Positions 47,077 through 59,715 of a stretch of DNA of 64,000 nucleotides are shown here, one piece after another. The stretch lies in NCBI GenBank assembly GCA_003586115.2, contig QVOM02000034.1, positions 127,941,936-128,005,935 on the forward strand, given 5' to 3'. Below the pieces are notes generated by a model. It was given only the letters and a program-made list of their open reading frames with translations, was not told the DNA's origin and ran no database searches. The stretch's first letter is position 1. Every line of letters begins with the position of its first letter. The stretch comes from Salvator merianae (lineage: Eukaryota; Chordata; Lepidosauria; Squamata; Teiidae). Made by a program: the position numbers and the translations under genes.

Positions 47077-48589
47077 ACAGTGTTGTCCGTTCGTATTGCT
47101 GTATTTTAATTGCCTATACTATTTGGAGCACATTCTCTGAATGAGAATGAGAGAATCATAGCCATAATAGGAGTTATCACTATGTTTCACCAAATTACTG
47201 GTTTCTAGTATGGTCACCTGTTTACTTCCTGCCTGTCTGCAGGTATATATATTCTTAATTCTCAGTGCCTGGCAGTTAAGAGATATCAACCTGTTGGAAA
47301 ATACAGAGCAGTAATAAGATTGAAGGGAAGAAAAGTAAGAGACCTCCACACATTTCAAATGAAACTAACACATCCAAGCAAAATAAGCAAGCAAACAAAA
47401 ATAAGCTTCTTTCTTTTCTTACATACTTTGCAGCTTTAGTCATATTAGTTGCATGAACATGAAGCCTTGGATTGTTCCAAGGCCATGTGAACCTTCTGGA
47501 CTTTTTTAATCAGATAAAACACTACATAAATCTACAGAAGTACATTTGAACACTATACTATTTCCAAGCTAAGGCTTCCAAAGCAAAATACGTTTTCATA
47601 CACACTACACTGTGTAATGAAAACAGTCTCTCAGCTAACTAGCAGAGGGATGGTATTATTTTACACTTCTGGAAGCCAAAGTAATACTTCAAATGAACTT
47701 TCACCTAATTCTATGAAAATGCTTAACCAAATTATGGTCTTTCACTGCAGTACAGATCTTTATAAATCACATTAGCTTAGTACAACAATCCCATTCAGCT
47801 CCTTACCTTACAATACCAAGGATTATACACTACTCAGCAGAGATGATAACTAAACAGATTTTTGTGTGACCTACAGCAACATCCTTAGAGTTTAGATTCT
47901 TTTCCTCTTAAGCTTTACTCTGCAAAGTCTGTAACAAATACCAGTTCCTTGTTCAGAAAGTCCAGTAACTTTGTGAAGTAAAGCAAGCTGCTCATGGTCA
48001 CACCCCTTGGAAACTATAAGTTGGAACACAGGGTCAGGTGTCCTAGATCAAATCACAGAAAGGAGCTGCTTGAAAGAGTAGCTGGGTTAAGCTAGAAGAG
48101 GAGAACTCAGAGAAGAGGTGAATACAATCCTCTGGCTAGAAATCCTGACAACTCCAAGAGAGAGTTATGGTTATCAAAACCATAAGCACAAACAATTCTT
48201 GTGAAAAAGAAAAATAGCCTTGATAAAAAGATGAGAGGCAAAAATAACATGTGTAGGAAATGGAAGCTGGGGCCCATAATTAAGGAGAAATACAGACTGA
48301 CTTCTTGGAACTGTATGGACAAGAGTGAGGATGGCTAAACCTCACAATGAGATAAGACTTATGAGAAATGCCAAGCATCTGTAGGTCATTTCAAAGTAAA
48401 GGGTGAAGGACACTGTAGATTTGCTATGTAGGAATGGTGAAGAAGTAGACATGAGGGAGAGGGAATAGGTAGAACTGTTTACATCTTTTTGCACTAGTCT
48501 TCTTTCACAGAACTAGGAGAATCCATCTTTAATAGCTCATAGTGAAGATACTGTAAGAAAACTTCTAGCAGATTTAAATGAATTTAAAT
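47077..48589. other. Non-coding; nothing identified
   Basis: AT-rich sequence without recognisable repeats or exons. Confidence 0.35.
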
Positions 48590-48807
48590 CTCTAGAGTCC
48601 AGTCTGCTGAAAAGGCTTGCATTGTCTCTAGTCTTTCAAAATTCCTGAAGAAATGAAGTTGTGTTGGAATACTGGAGAAAAGAAAATACTGTTGTCAATA
48701 AACCTGATAAAACTGATAAAGGGGAACAAGAGAGATCTGAAAAGAATTCTACTTCACCAGGGACCAGCATAGGCTTGTCAGGAAACATTCTTTTTTGACA
48801 GAGTGAC
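48590..48807 (+). mobile_element. CR1/L3-like LINE fragment
   Basis: Reads like the RT region of CR1-clade LINEs in plus orientation: a GGGGAACAAGAGAGATCTGA segment, CACCAGGGACCAGCATAGGC and TTGTCAGGAAACATTC followed by TTTTTTGACAGAGTGAC. It stops at the TIR element starting at 48818. Confidence 0.55.
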
Positions 48808-48817
48808 TATGGACTAG

Positions 48818-49662
48818 GGGTGTGATCAGACGGGCTATTTTGGTTGGCTTCCGGTCACACGGAAGCTGCAGCGTTCAGAAAGCTCTTTGGGAAAGCCGCT
48901 TCTGCGCCTCTCCGAGGCTGCCTGGGTCGGCTCTTCTATATTCGGCTTTTCTTTGCTTTCAGGTCACCTTGGGGAGCACCTCAACCAATCAGAGCCTTGC
49001 AGGAACCTGTGGAACAATAGCACAAGAAGGGAGGGGGCGAGCACGCTTCTGCCAGCACAGGAAACTTTTCAAACTCCCTGCGTTCTGTACATGATAAAAG
49101 ACTTTAGTAGCGAGGCCTGGGAGAAAGCCCTTTGCTACTAAAGTCCAATGTGCTTTTTTAATTACAGAAGGCAAGGGATTTGAAAAGTTTCCCCGCACCG
49201 GCAAAATCTCTCCCTCCTCTTTTCTCCTGTGCCTGCAAATCTCGCCTTCTGCTCTTAGTTAAAAGCTTCAGTTCAACTAAGGCATCCACTTCCTGCCTCT
49301 CTGCAGAAGCAGGTTCCATTCAAGTCCTTAACTGACAGGGTTTTCCCCTTTGCAAAGGAAACGTCTCCCTCTCTGCCCTCTGCTCCAATTCCCCGAGGCT
49401 TCGGTCAATGAGGTGAGTGGGAGAAAAAGGGAAAGGTGAGCTGGAGAATACCCGGCAGTTAAGGAGTTAACAACTGGCGAACCTCTGTAGCAGAGAGGTG
49501 GGGAGTGGCCAATCAGTGAGCAGCTCCCTTTACAGGCTGTGATGTTAGATCGGTGAATTGCCACATCGGTAAGTGTGTGTGGAAGGCTTTTTCCTTTGCG
49601 CCCAGGAATTATATGCTCCTTTTATGCAGGCGATTTAAAAAATAACTAGTCTGAACACAGCC
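48818..49662. mobile_element. 845 bp GC-rich TIR element with 3 bp TSD
   Basis: The left end GGGTGTGATCAGACGGGCTA-TTTT and right end (opposite strand) GGCTGTGTTCAGACTAGTTA-TTTT match at 19 of 24 positions. TAG flanks both sides (48815-48817 and 49663-49665). TIRs starting GG, a 3 bp duplication and no transposase suggest a non-autonomous PIF/Harbinger-like element. The interior is GC- and CpG-rich relative to its surroundings, which explains the cluster of open frames on both strands. It sits directly against the CR1 fragment on its left. The class is inferred. Confidence 0.7.
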
Positions 49663-49665
49663 TAG

Positions 49666-51189
49666 GGGAATGTTACCAGTATAGTGTAATAATAGTAGTA
49701 GTGATGGTGATGGTAGTAGGTTTAACTGTTGTATTATTGCCCACATCAGAACATTGGGATCTAGACTGGACAGTGCCAGAGACCATTCACAGCAATAGGA
49801 CTTGTACTCAGGTGAGAATCTCAAAGCCCATCCTTTCATCCCTGCAAGAGCTGACCTTCATGTGCTGAGTGTTTGGATTCTAGAGAGCTCTGGGCTTGCT
49901 ACTTCACTGAAACTACTTGAAGGCAAGACTTGAAACTTAATTTCCTTCCTTACAGGTTTATTGAATGTTGCTGGATCTGGATGGTTTGATCTTCCTGTTG
50001 CCACAAAGAGGCAAGAGCTAATCATGGATGCATCATCTAATCCATCTCACTTGATGTCTGAACACTTCGAGGCAAGCAAGACTGACTAATGCACCAATAT
50101 CCAGAATCCTATACCTCATTTTGCAAGTACAGAAAGGTGAGGAGTTAACCAGAATGCTGGCCCTTCTACCTTTCCTGTAAGCCTGACATTCTGAGCATTG
50201 TGATCCTCCTGCTAGTTTGTGTGTGTATGTGCTTCCGTTTTAATACTGTGAGAAAGAGAAGACCTTGAGAAAGATATATTTCCCTTGTATCCCAAATAAG
50301 TTGCCTTTCTCCCCCTTTCCACCACTTCCCTTCTTAATTCGCTTCTAGCTTTGTGCCTCTTCTCATTACTTTTCCTTCCCTCTTGTTCTTATTCTTTCAA
50401 AAGTTAATTAAACTTAGGGCATGGTCCCACATCATAAATTTAATCCATATTGGAGGAGAACAAGGATTGACTACATATTCTGGTTGTTCCCACATGAACT
50501 CAGTTTGAATTTGCTCATTCTCACTCCCCATTTTTCCCATGCTTGGCATAGGGAAACCATACCTTTCTGTCTCCACCCCTCACCAAATTCCCCTCCCTGT
50601 GCAGTCAGTGATTAAACGCAGTCCCAATGTTTAAACTCCACGCTCCATATTTCCCTGCTGCCACATCAGAATGTGATTTCCTTGATGGCATTCCTGGTCA
50701 TTCACCATTTGCTCCTTCTCTCCCTCCAGCCTATATCCACCTAAGCACAACTTCACTTCCACATCTACCACACAATAAAGCTTCTTAAAGGGCAGGTCTC
50801 AATTTCTGCTCCATTGTAATTACACTTTTGCACAATTGTGCAATTTCAGAGTAAAGTGGGAAGAGGTCAGTGAAATGGGGGAACATGTGGGGGGTCCATT
50901 ATCATTTTAGTGAAGGTAGTAGTCAGCAAATGGACTCCATCTCAGCTCCCCCTGAGAAATCCATAGCTGCACATGCCCCACTATGCAATTGTGTGGCACA
51001 AATGGTAAAATTGATAGTGACGTGGGATAGTTTATTGGGTAAGAGGACTGTACCCCCAAACAGACGCAACCTAGGCATACACCAACCAACATGCATCCCC
51101 ACTCCTCTGCATTCTTGAAGAAAGCTGTACTGTGCTATTTGCCCAGAGCCACTGAAGCACAGTGTTGATTTTGCATAACTGTCCTCTTT
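49666..51189. other. Non-coding; pyrimidine-rich patch
   Basis: A short run of TAGTAG/GATGGT-like repeats lies at about 49688-49722, and pyrimidine-rich sequence at about 50280-50400. No exon is recognised. Confidence 0.4.
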
Positions 51190-51620
51190 TTTAAATTTTA
51201 TTTTATTTTGAAATACATAAAACGTATATTATTCCCAGATGAGTGTGTTCATACAGATAACCTTTGTTCATTACATTTTGGCTTCTGCCCTTCTTCAAAA
51301 GTTTCTTCTAGTTTTCTTGTTTCTTGCCCCTCCTGGTTTCCCTTCTTCTTCTGACCTGTCTTTTTTCATCTTTATTCTTCCTAATTCTTGTAGAAAGTTA
51401 GTAAAGGGTTTCCAGTTTTTAACAAACTTATCCACAGTCTGGTTTCTCAATAAGTTAGTCCATTTGTCCATCTCTGTGAGATCCATAATTTTAATCAACC
51501 AATCATCTACCGGAGGTATTTTATCTCCTTTCCATTTTTGTGCATAGACAATTCTAGCTGCAGTCACCATGTTTTGAATTAAAACTTTAACATTATTAAA
51601 GTAACCTCTACTATATCTAG
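51190..51620 (-). mobile_element. L1 LINE, ORF2 C-terminal fragment
   Basis: The minus strand holds one open stretch (51570-51295) reading AARIVYAQKWKGDKIPPVDD followed by WLIKIMDLTEMDKWTNLLRN, typical of the L1 ORF2 C-terminus (TAARILIAQ-WK--P-IEEW). An A/T-rich 3' part follows to about 51190. Better preserved than the other two L1 pieces but still truncated. Confidence 0.85.
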
Positions 51621-54409
51621 TAAATACAATTCTGATTTAAAAGGAATGTTCTTCAAAGTACTCTTTTAATGAAAGGAAATGTTTCCTTGCTAAAGGAAAA
51701 GAGGGGAAATCTAGTATCCTTCTTCTTGTAGGGATGGGAGAGAGAGGAAAATTGAGATACATGGTCCTTCTTGCAGGGATACGAGAGAAAGGAGGAGGTA
51801 TGTGGACTGTGGTGCCCAGCCAAATATAGAACAGGATGTTGTCCAAGTTAAATGAAGGATAACTTCCACTGTGTTTTCTCTTTTGTTAAAAAAATTCAAA
51901 CAGTAAAAAAAATCAAGGAGTTTGAAGACATGAAAGAGGATAACACAGCAGAAAGCAGTCAATATATGCCAGGTGCTGTTCTCTCTTCCCACCCCAATTG
52001 TGCCATTCTTGCCCTCCTGAATACACCACCCACAACAAAGTCTGTCATTGGATGGGGGGAAATGGGGAGCCCTCCCGCTGCACACCCCAAAAAAGTACAA
52101 TCCCCTCCCAAATAGTCTACTTGCATGTTCTCACATTGCAAAGTAAAAACAGGCTAACGATCTGAAACAGACTGAGAACTCCCTTAATCTGAATATGAAG
52201 TAGTCCTGATTTTGGCAATTTAGTCCTGAAGAACTATGGAAAGGCCAAATTATGTCAGGTCAATGAGAACTTAAAGATGGACTGTAAACTGATTAAATGC
52301 CGTGTCAGAACATGCCTTTAAAGAAACTTCGTTCCAAATAAAAACAGGAGATTATGGCTTGGCACAAGCATCCTGATTCATTTTGAGGGCATAGTTGATG
52401 ATAGTGTGGACAGCAGCAACTGATAGTGTTTGAACTGGGGGATGATTTCACTGAAATGAGGGGCTCCAACTCATGGCATCATCTCTTCCCAGACGGTAAA
52501 GTGCTTGGAACTAAGCCTTATCTTCTCACAGGATTCTGCCCACCGATGTTTCACTGAATAAAAATCCTCATGCAGCATGACTACTGATCCCCTGGGTCAC
52601 TTCCTTGTTTGCCCAATCAAGCACTCCACTTCTGGACTTAAAAAATTTATACCATAATATTGACTGGAGTTAGAAGTAATTTTTGGACTATGGTTGATAT
52701 GAAACCTTGTGTCCATGTCATGGTCACATACATGTTAGCAAGTGTTCCTCTGCTAATAGTTGCAAGTTGAGTTGCTGCCTACCATATGACTAATTTACCA
52801 CAACTTGGAAGTGTTATATTGTTGCCTTTTGCCTGTTATTCTTGCCGCTTGTGTGGCCTTTTTTTAAAAAAAAAAATGTAAATAAAGGAACTGTATTAAC
52901 ATCAGACAAGTGTTTCCTCTCCCTTAGGGTTAGCTCCAAACCATTATCAATAAAGCCAAACTATTAGTCCAAAAGATCCTATTGTATGTGACATAAGGGC
53001 AAAACACGTGTTCCAAAGCAGTTCCAGTAACACAACCAAATAAGGACAAGCAAAGTGGCTAATTAAAAGCATACACCACATTGATAAAGTGACTAGTCTA
53101 ATTAATTAAGGGAATGCTATCAACATAGAGTAGTAGTAATAGTGATGGCAATGGTAGTATGTTTATTACAGTCATCAACCAAATAAGAACAAGCAAAATG
53201 GCTAATTATGAGAATGTAGCAGAAATCAATTCCTGCCATGTTCTACAAATGAAATAACAGAAGGTCACACCATTCATATAGATTACATCATCTGATCAGA
53301 AAGTAACAGTCGAAGATAAAACATATCTGGATGACAAAGCGTATATTGTTCTCAATAAAATATTTGACCAGAGCCAGACCAGAATGCTAATAATTCGGCA
53401 TCCCCTCAAAATGAAATCCCCACCATCTGCTTGGAATGGAAAACCTCTTCTGTGTCTGCCAAGAAAATTGTATGGATGAGTCAATTTAGTTAGCAGGAGT
53501 TGGTCCAGCTCAATCATACCTAACAACAAGCATACATATTGTTTAAAGATTTGTTCTTTGTGCACAGACAGGCAGTCCTGAGCATTTGTTTCAGCATGTG
53601 GCATTAGCTTTCTCATCCTGTCATGGCTTTCTGAGGACTGAGGAGGCAGCAGTCTTCCCAGGCCTCCAAATGCAATGGTGAGTTCTGGAATGGCAGTTTA
53701 TCACATTTGGAGTCCTTACCACTGCTTTAACAAAATGGAGGAAAACAGACATGCTCCCCCAGTGTCAAGCAAGAAATGTAAAGGGGAACAATTTTCTCTT
53801 CAGTCCCTGCTGTTTCTTCTGGAGAATGGTACAGGCTCATCAGTGGCAACAAGGACTGGAAAGGTGATCAGTTGGGACAGGGCAAGGGATGGCATTTGAG
53901 ACATTTTGTACCCTCACCCCGTGTGCCCAGTCATGGAAAGAGCCACAGTTGGTCAGTAGGACATTCAGTGTGGAGTACAGCCTACTACTATATTTTATTT
54001 TATTACTGTACAGTATCTATCAAGGGTCTGGGTGCAGCAAACCAAACCGGCTGGCCGTGTTCAAATCTTACATGTTTGTTTGGGAAGTTCTTCCACTGAC
54101 ACTGCACAGAAGGAATGATGAACTGAGGCTATATGGTGCAACAGAAAGGAATAATGCAGTTCTCCTTTGATCTCCCTACAGCCCAGGGGGTGCACACCCC
54201 TATGCTGCAATTCAGCTATTCACCTGCTGATTGTCATGCACCCTGCTCCTCTATCAGGAGATTTAAAAAAGAACTACTGTTCTTTCCAATACTGTGCAGT
54301 GCTCACTAGTCACTACCATTGTAAAACTACCTCCAGAGGTATAACTAGCATAGAATGGGTCCCTGGAAAAGAAAATGGAACTCCCAGGCAATATAATACA
54401 AATTGATAC
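51621..54409. other. Non-coding; contains a 32 bp direct repeat
   Basis: No exons recognised. A T-run/A-run with AATAAAGG near 52859-52888 looks like an old polyadenylated insertion end, but nothing upstream is identifiable. Confidence 0.4.
53034..53208 (+). repeat. 32 bp direct repeats flanking 111 bp
   Basis: The word AACCAAATAAGGACAAGCAA-AGTGGCTAATTA at 53034-53065 recurs at 53177-53208 with two substitutions. The interval carries a GTAGTAATAGTGATGG run and a TTTATTACAGTCATC phrase like reptile LINE tails in reverse, so the repeats may be a long target duplication around a truncated insertion. Confidence 0.6.
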
Positions 54410-54590
54410 AAAGAACTTTATATCCTACTTTTTCTTCCAAAAAGCCTAAGGTGGTGCATCCTGTTCTGTTCCCCTCCATTCAATCCTTACTACCCAAGGT
54501 AAGCCTTCGTGGCTGAGTGGGAATTCGAATTCAGAGATTCCTAGGTTCTAGTCCAACATTCAAGCCATTACACTATGCTGAGAAATACAG
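54410..54590 (-). mobile_element. tRNA-derived SINE (MIR-like layout)
   Basis: On the minus strand the head contains a B-box-like segment (complement of GGAATTCGAATTCAGAGATT) preceded by an AGTGTAATGGCTTGAATGTT segment. The 3' end, at low coordinates, has the LINE-like AGTAGGATATAAAGTTC tail. This order matches common squamate SINEs. Diverged. Confidence 0.6.
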
Positions 54591-57500
54591 TGTAACAAAC
54601 ATCAAGCCAAGCTGAATTTTTCAGTATGAAAACAGTAGAAGCGATAGTTTGTCTTCTAGGCAGGAAGGAAATAATAGGGTTGTCCTCTCTGAAGCCACTG
54701 CAGCCTACAATTGTAAAGGAACTGCGAATTTGTGTGCGAGTTCGGTGAGAACAGTTCTGGCTCAAGATTGTATGGCCTGGGATGATTTTTAAAAAAGAAC
54801 TTCTGTGAGGCATCAGCTGAACACTTGAACTAGGACCTGAAGACCAGAAATTCCTACTTGGATGTGGAGGTAATACTAGGCCAACCACTGGCCTCACCTG
54901 CCTTATAGTCATAAGGTGACTGTGAGGACCTTTTCTTTTTTAAACGGGTGGTAAAATAATAAAATTCACTGTTTGAGCTCTTTGGAAGGAAGACAAGATA
55001 TAAGGGCAGAAGGAATTAATAAGAATAAAATCAAACTCAAGGAAAAAGTTACCATTTTTTGAGGCCTAGCATTTCGAGGTGCCAAAAATGAATTCTTCAA
55101 TTGGAAAAAAACTTTTAGAACCTAACTACACAGACTTTTCACCAGCCTGTGGTTGATTTGGGGTTCTAAAGAGAGAGGACAAAGTAGACCAACCAAGCTT
55201 TCATTCTGCCTAGCCCAGTTTTAAAACATATGCAGGTTTTTGATAAGGTTTAAATAAACAATTAAGGGTACAACCCAGCATACCTTTTAGATAATGGCCT
55301 TGAGAGCTCCATTGGAGGTCATTTCTGCTAAAGAGCATTTTGGTGTCCATACACGTGGAAATAACCTTTGATGTCTGTGTTTCTGGTGAGTGTGTTTGGT
55401 ATTGTAGCTAAAAACTCATTTTGATTTAACTTGACAGTGTATGACTACATGTGTCTACTTAGGGTTCATATACATGTGATGGAACATAAGGAAAACAATG
55501 GATGGTTGAGCTGTTTTTCTGGAGACTGCAAAGATACATCTGTGTCCTTCTCCATCCATCCCCCCATGAACCCCTGCCTTCTCTCCCCAACACTGCTACT
55601 GCATCTCCTTTACCACCATCTCCTAGTTCTTGATAAAGGTATCTCATGGGTTCAGGTTTCCTTCTTGCAAAAGTTAGGATAGAAGTTTGAGAAACACTAA
55701 AGCAAAAATCTATGGAATGCAAGCCAATATCTAGGACAACTGGGAATCTAGGGTAAAGGAACACAGAGACCTCTTTGTATCAAAGCCGACTTCTATCATA
55801 TAGAGGTACTGAAGGCTAGATTCATGAAAAATTTATTCTCCAAAAAGGCAATTCATCACAGCTGTGGGCTTGCGAAGTATACAGCAACAAGTCAAGTGAA
55901 ACTTACTGACAAATTGCTGCTTGCACCCATGGTCACCAGACAGCACTTTCAGCTTGTTGCCAACTGACAACTCCTCCAGCAGATCCTGAAATGTACAGAA
56001 CACAGATGGTGTTCCCAAAAATCACACCTAAAAGCCCTTTGCTTCAGCAGGCTCATCAATTAGTGATAAAATTTATCCAAGTCATAATGAAAATACAACC
56101 TTTTTGCTCTTCTGTTTTCTTCCAACAGCAGCGCAGGAAATTCCAGCATTTCAGCCCTCACCTTCAAATCAATTCCATAAATCAAATTTTCCCAATCATG
56201 CTCTTTTCTTGCTTTTACAAGACTGGAAAATCTAGTGCTTTACATAAGAACCCTATCTGTAGCCAAACTGGATTCTCAGAACCCTGCCTTTCCCTTCTTT
56301 AGAAGATAAGCCTCTGTTTCTCGTTTCCTTCCCTCCAATGCCACATTAAGGCTCTCTAAGGTGCCTCTGAGGCAACTCAGAGAAGGCTTCGAGGTGGGAT
56401 TGTTCACACACCAGTCTTCCCCTCCCCCTCTTCTAACCATTCTGTCCTGGAAAAGGTGGATGGATTAGAGAAGGCTTGGGAACACAAGGGCCACACACTG
56501 ACTCTTTGAGGCACCTCTGAGGCACCCCTTTTGTTGTGTCTGAATGCAACCATACTCTTATTATTCTGTGCATACTTGAATTACATGTAACTCATATCCA
56601 TCATTAACCTTCAACCCTTATTCTTTCTATCTCGGTATCATTATTGTTAAGCACTCTGATGCAGGCACATTAATACTGTATTGTTCTTGGCCAGTGAAAA
56701 ATTCTTCAATATAAGTATTCACAGCTAATGGTTCCTGTTCATGTACATAAAACCTTTTCCAGTAACGATCCCAAGACATATGAAGTTAATTCCACCAATT
56801 AGCTTTTTTCTGTAGAACAAATATAAGATGTTCACTGATATACACATTCAAGTAAATATGTTAGCTATATATCACATATGATTACACAAGTAATACTTTG
56901 ATCAGAATATACCAAGTGCTGTTTCTAATATCTTTATCACGCAACAGCCAAATAATAGCTAGGCTAGTCCTGTTTTTAATAGGTTTCCATGATCACAGAA
57001 AGGTTTCTTGGTAAGGTAAGCAATGAATAGACTTCATCTCAAACTGCTAAAACATACAGTTGCACAGGATACTGACCGCATTTTAACACATACTTCTAAC
57101 ACAGGATGGTAGAAACTCCAACTTGATCTGGCTACCAACACTCATGAAACAAAAGTGAAAACGAGTTCCAAACTTCTTTCCACCGCGATATTTCCTCAAC
57201 AAAAAAATTAACAATGAAAACATGTGGAAAGTGTTTTCTCTAAGGAGGATCAGGAATTTAAAACTTGTAAATGTGACATGGACTGAGCTGCATTGTTCTT
57301 ATTTCCGAGATCTGTTATGTATTTTCTACCTTTGATAAGATAGAAACCAGGAAGATCATCAGATGTGTTCTATATCTCTCTGCTGCTGGCAAATATTGAC
57401 CCACGTACAACAAGAAAACTGCTAAATTCTGTGCTTAAGCTATCGAGGCAAGACCCAAGCTAACTTAAAACACAGATTTTTAACTAGATACCAAATATTT

Positions 57501-58614
57501 TAGACATGTCTAGACACATTGTTTTACGTTGTACATAGCTGCATATTTTATCCATTCTTGTGTATCTATATTGGTCATGAACTGTAAATAAATAAATAAT
57601 ATTGACTGCATAGTACCATGAGGATTAATATACTATATACAAAACAATAAACTATTAACTTCAATGTATGTTTGACCAGGATTATTTTCCTGTAGTCAAA
57701 GGTCACAAAAATCTTCAGCATGACCATTTTTACATTTCTGCAAACGGACTTTGCTTTCACGTAGCTATTTAAAATGCTGGAAGGACTCAAAATCCACTGA
57801 ATGATCACATGTGCTACATTGTGCTCGACACACTTCTATTCAGCTTTCTTCCTCTGACACATACATTTCCTTATTTGGAAAATAGTGTGTGTTTTTCCTT
57901 TACCAATTCATTTGAATTCCACTCTCCTGCAGGCTCTATTCTTCAACACTGGCACAAGATTTAATATGATGAGAATGCTGCATTTGGAAGAGCTGAAGCA
58001 TAGGGTTCCCGTCAGTTTCAACTCCTGCTGGCTTGCAGAGATGAAGCTGGCAAAGAAGTAAATGGCTGGAATTGCAGGCAGTAGTCACATGTACTAAAGC
58101 CTATTGGAATACAACATAAAATGGTTTCTCTCTAGCTGTTCATTCAGCGATTGGCACAGTGCATCTCTAATAAAAAGTGCTGGGGGATTCATTGTGCATC
58201 AAAAAGGCAAGTCAAAGGTTCTTCACTTTTTAAATTCTCTAAAAAGACAGGATAAAGAGGAGACAGTCTTGATGCTTACTGTGCATAAAACAGAATATTG
58301 TATCTTTATTGTACTGCCATCATGTGGCCACTGTGAGTTCTACTGCAGTATAGTAAACTACTTACTTGAGTTTTAGACTCCCTTGATTAATTTTAGAATT
58401 CTAATTCTACCTTCAAAAAAGAAATAAATCTATATTATTTACCATCTGTAAAAGGTTCTCCAAAAACTAAGTTTTATTACAATGTCATTCTTTCCTTTTT
58501 AAAGCCACCTAGCAGTGGCTGCTATCATCATGGAGGAGGAGGAGGAGAATTCACAGCCATATACCAGATCAAACTCAATGATTTAAGTCCTAACCAAGGA
58601 CTTAAGAACCATTA
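54591..58614. other. Non-coding; possible SINE tail at 54.90-55.02 kb
   Basis: At about 54909-55005 GTCATAAGGTGACTGTGAGG, GAGCTCTTTGGAAGGAAGAC, AAGATATAAGGGC resembles a SINE 3' half in plus orientation. Near 56353-56525 GGTGCCTCTGAGGCA occurs in imperfect inverted copies. Nothing else is recognised. Confidence 0.4.
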
Positions 58615-58885
58615 TGATAATATCAGAGAACAGAAGTTATTATTATACAATGTGGTATCACAACTGCCAGTTCTTTAGCTGGTGCTGGCAAGAACTTAGA
58701 ATGATGTGATGTGTCAGCATAAGATGTGTGTGGACCTGAGCAGTGTGGCCTTTTGAAATTGACCGATGGAGATTTTGTCAATATGCAGATGTTCTAAGTG
58801 CCAACTAAATTTTTTTGGTACAGCACCCAATGTGCCGATAAACATTGGGACCACAACTGCTGCAATATCCTGCTACAGTAAGAAT
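58615..58885 (-). mobile_element. Dong/R4 LINE, 3' terminal segment
   Basis: The minus strand reads VVVPMFIGTLGAVPKKF, then HLHIDKISIGQFQKATLL, the C-terminal block of Dong/R4-type LINEs that precedes their 3' UTR. It ends at low coordinates in a TAATAATAA-like tail (58638-58648 region). It abuts, in opposite orientation, the upstream part of the same kind of element. Confidence 0.8.
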
Positions 58886-58894
58886 AAGGAACTG

Positions 58895-59715
58895 GGAAGG
58901 GTCCACATCAAATGTTGAATATGTCAGTGTGATTCCCTTTTACCTCTACTCTTTATCACTGCTATAACACCACTGTCAATAATATTGAACAAGACAAACT
59001 GTAGGCTATGAAATTAAAAAAAACAAAGAGGTAAAATAAGTTATCTTCTGTGCACTGATAATCTAAATTAGATGGGCAAGCATTAGCAGATACAGAGTAA
59101 TTACTAAATACAGCAATGGGATCTGAAATTGAAAAAGGTGCATTGCTATTAAATAATCAAGGAAAAATACCAAATTAGTTGGAACAGAATTTGGAGATGA
59201 AAATTTATATAAAAGTATTGATAAAGAAAGTTATAAACAACGAGATTTTTAGCATAAACAAGAAAAAAAAGATGAAGAAAGTAGAAAATATTAAAAACAC
59301 ATAAACTCTCAAAATCAAAGCTAAATGGAGCAACTATTATTAAGGCCATAAATACTTAGGCTATACCAGGCTCAAACTGTTTTTAATTCACTGGACTGAA
59401 AAACCCCAAAGATTATGACAGCAAATCGTATACTCTATCTCAAAAGTAATGTTGATCAACTGCCACGTAAAATTGGGTACTGAGGGCTATTAGGTGTGAA
59501 AGAAACAGCTGAAGAAGAGAAAGAGCAAGTTAAAATAAAATAAAATAAAATGCTAATACTATAGAAGTGTGCAGAGAAAGGACCAAAGAAAACAGACTGG
59601 AAGCTGGGAAGAAAAACAACTGAAGAAAAGGTAGATGAGAAAAACAACTGGGAACTGCTACAGAATGGAACATTAAAAAAGAAACAGAAGGCATACCATG
59701 AGCACTGCAAGAGAA
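58895..59715 (+). mobile_element. Dong/R4 LINE, reverse transcriptase segment, inverted
   Basis: The plus strand reads, with frame breaks, SPFYLYSLSLL / PLSIILNKTN (start of the RT palm), a degraded YMDD-like box (LLCTDNLN, around 59042-59070), KLNGATIIKAINT (59318-59356), VDQLPRKIGY and RGLLGVKETAEEEKEQ, and NGTLKKETEGIP near 59695. All are typical of Dong/R4. It lies in opposite orientation to the 3' segment just to its left. A small AAAAT repeat sits at 59532-59551. Dead by stops and frameshifts. Confidence 0.8.

Noticed and set aside
56353..56525. Imperfect inverted copies of GGTGCCTCTGAGGCA
   Set aside because: The word is itself nearly palindromic and the flanks do not pair, so a transposon boundary is not supported.
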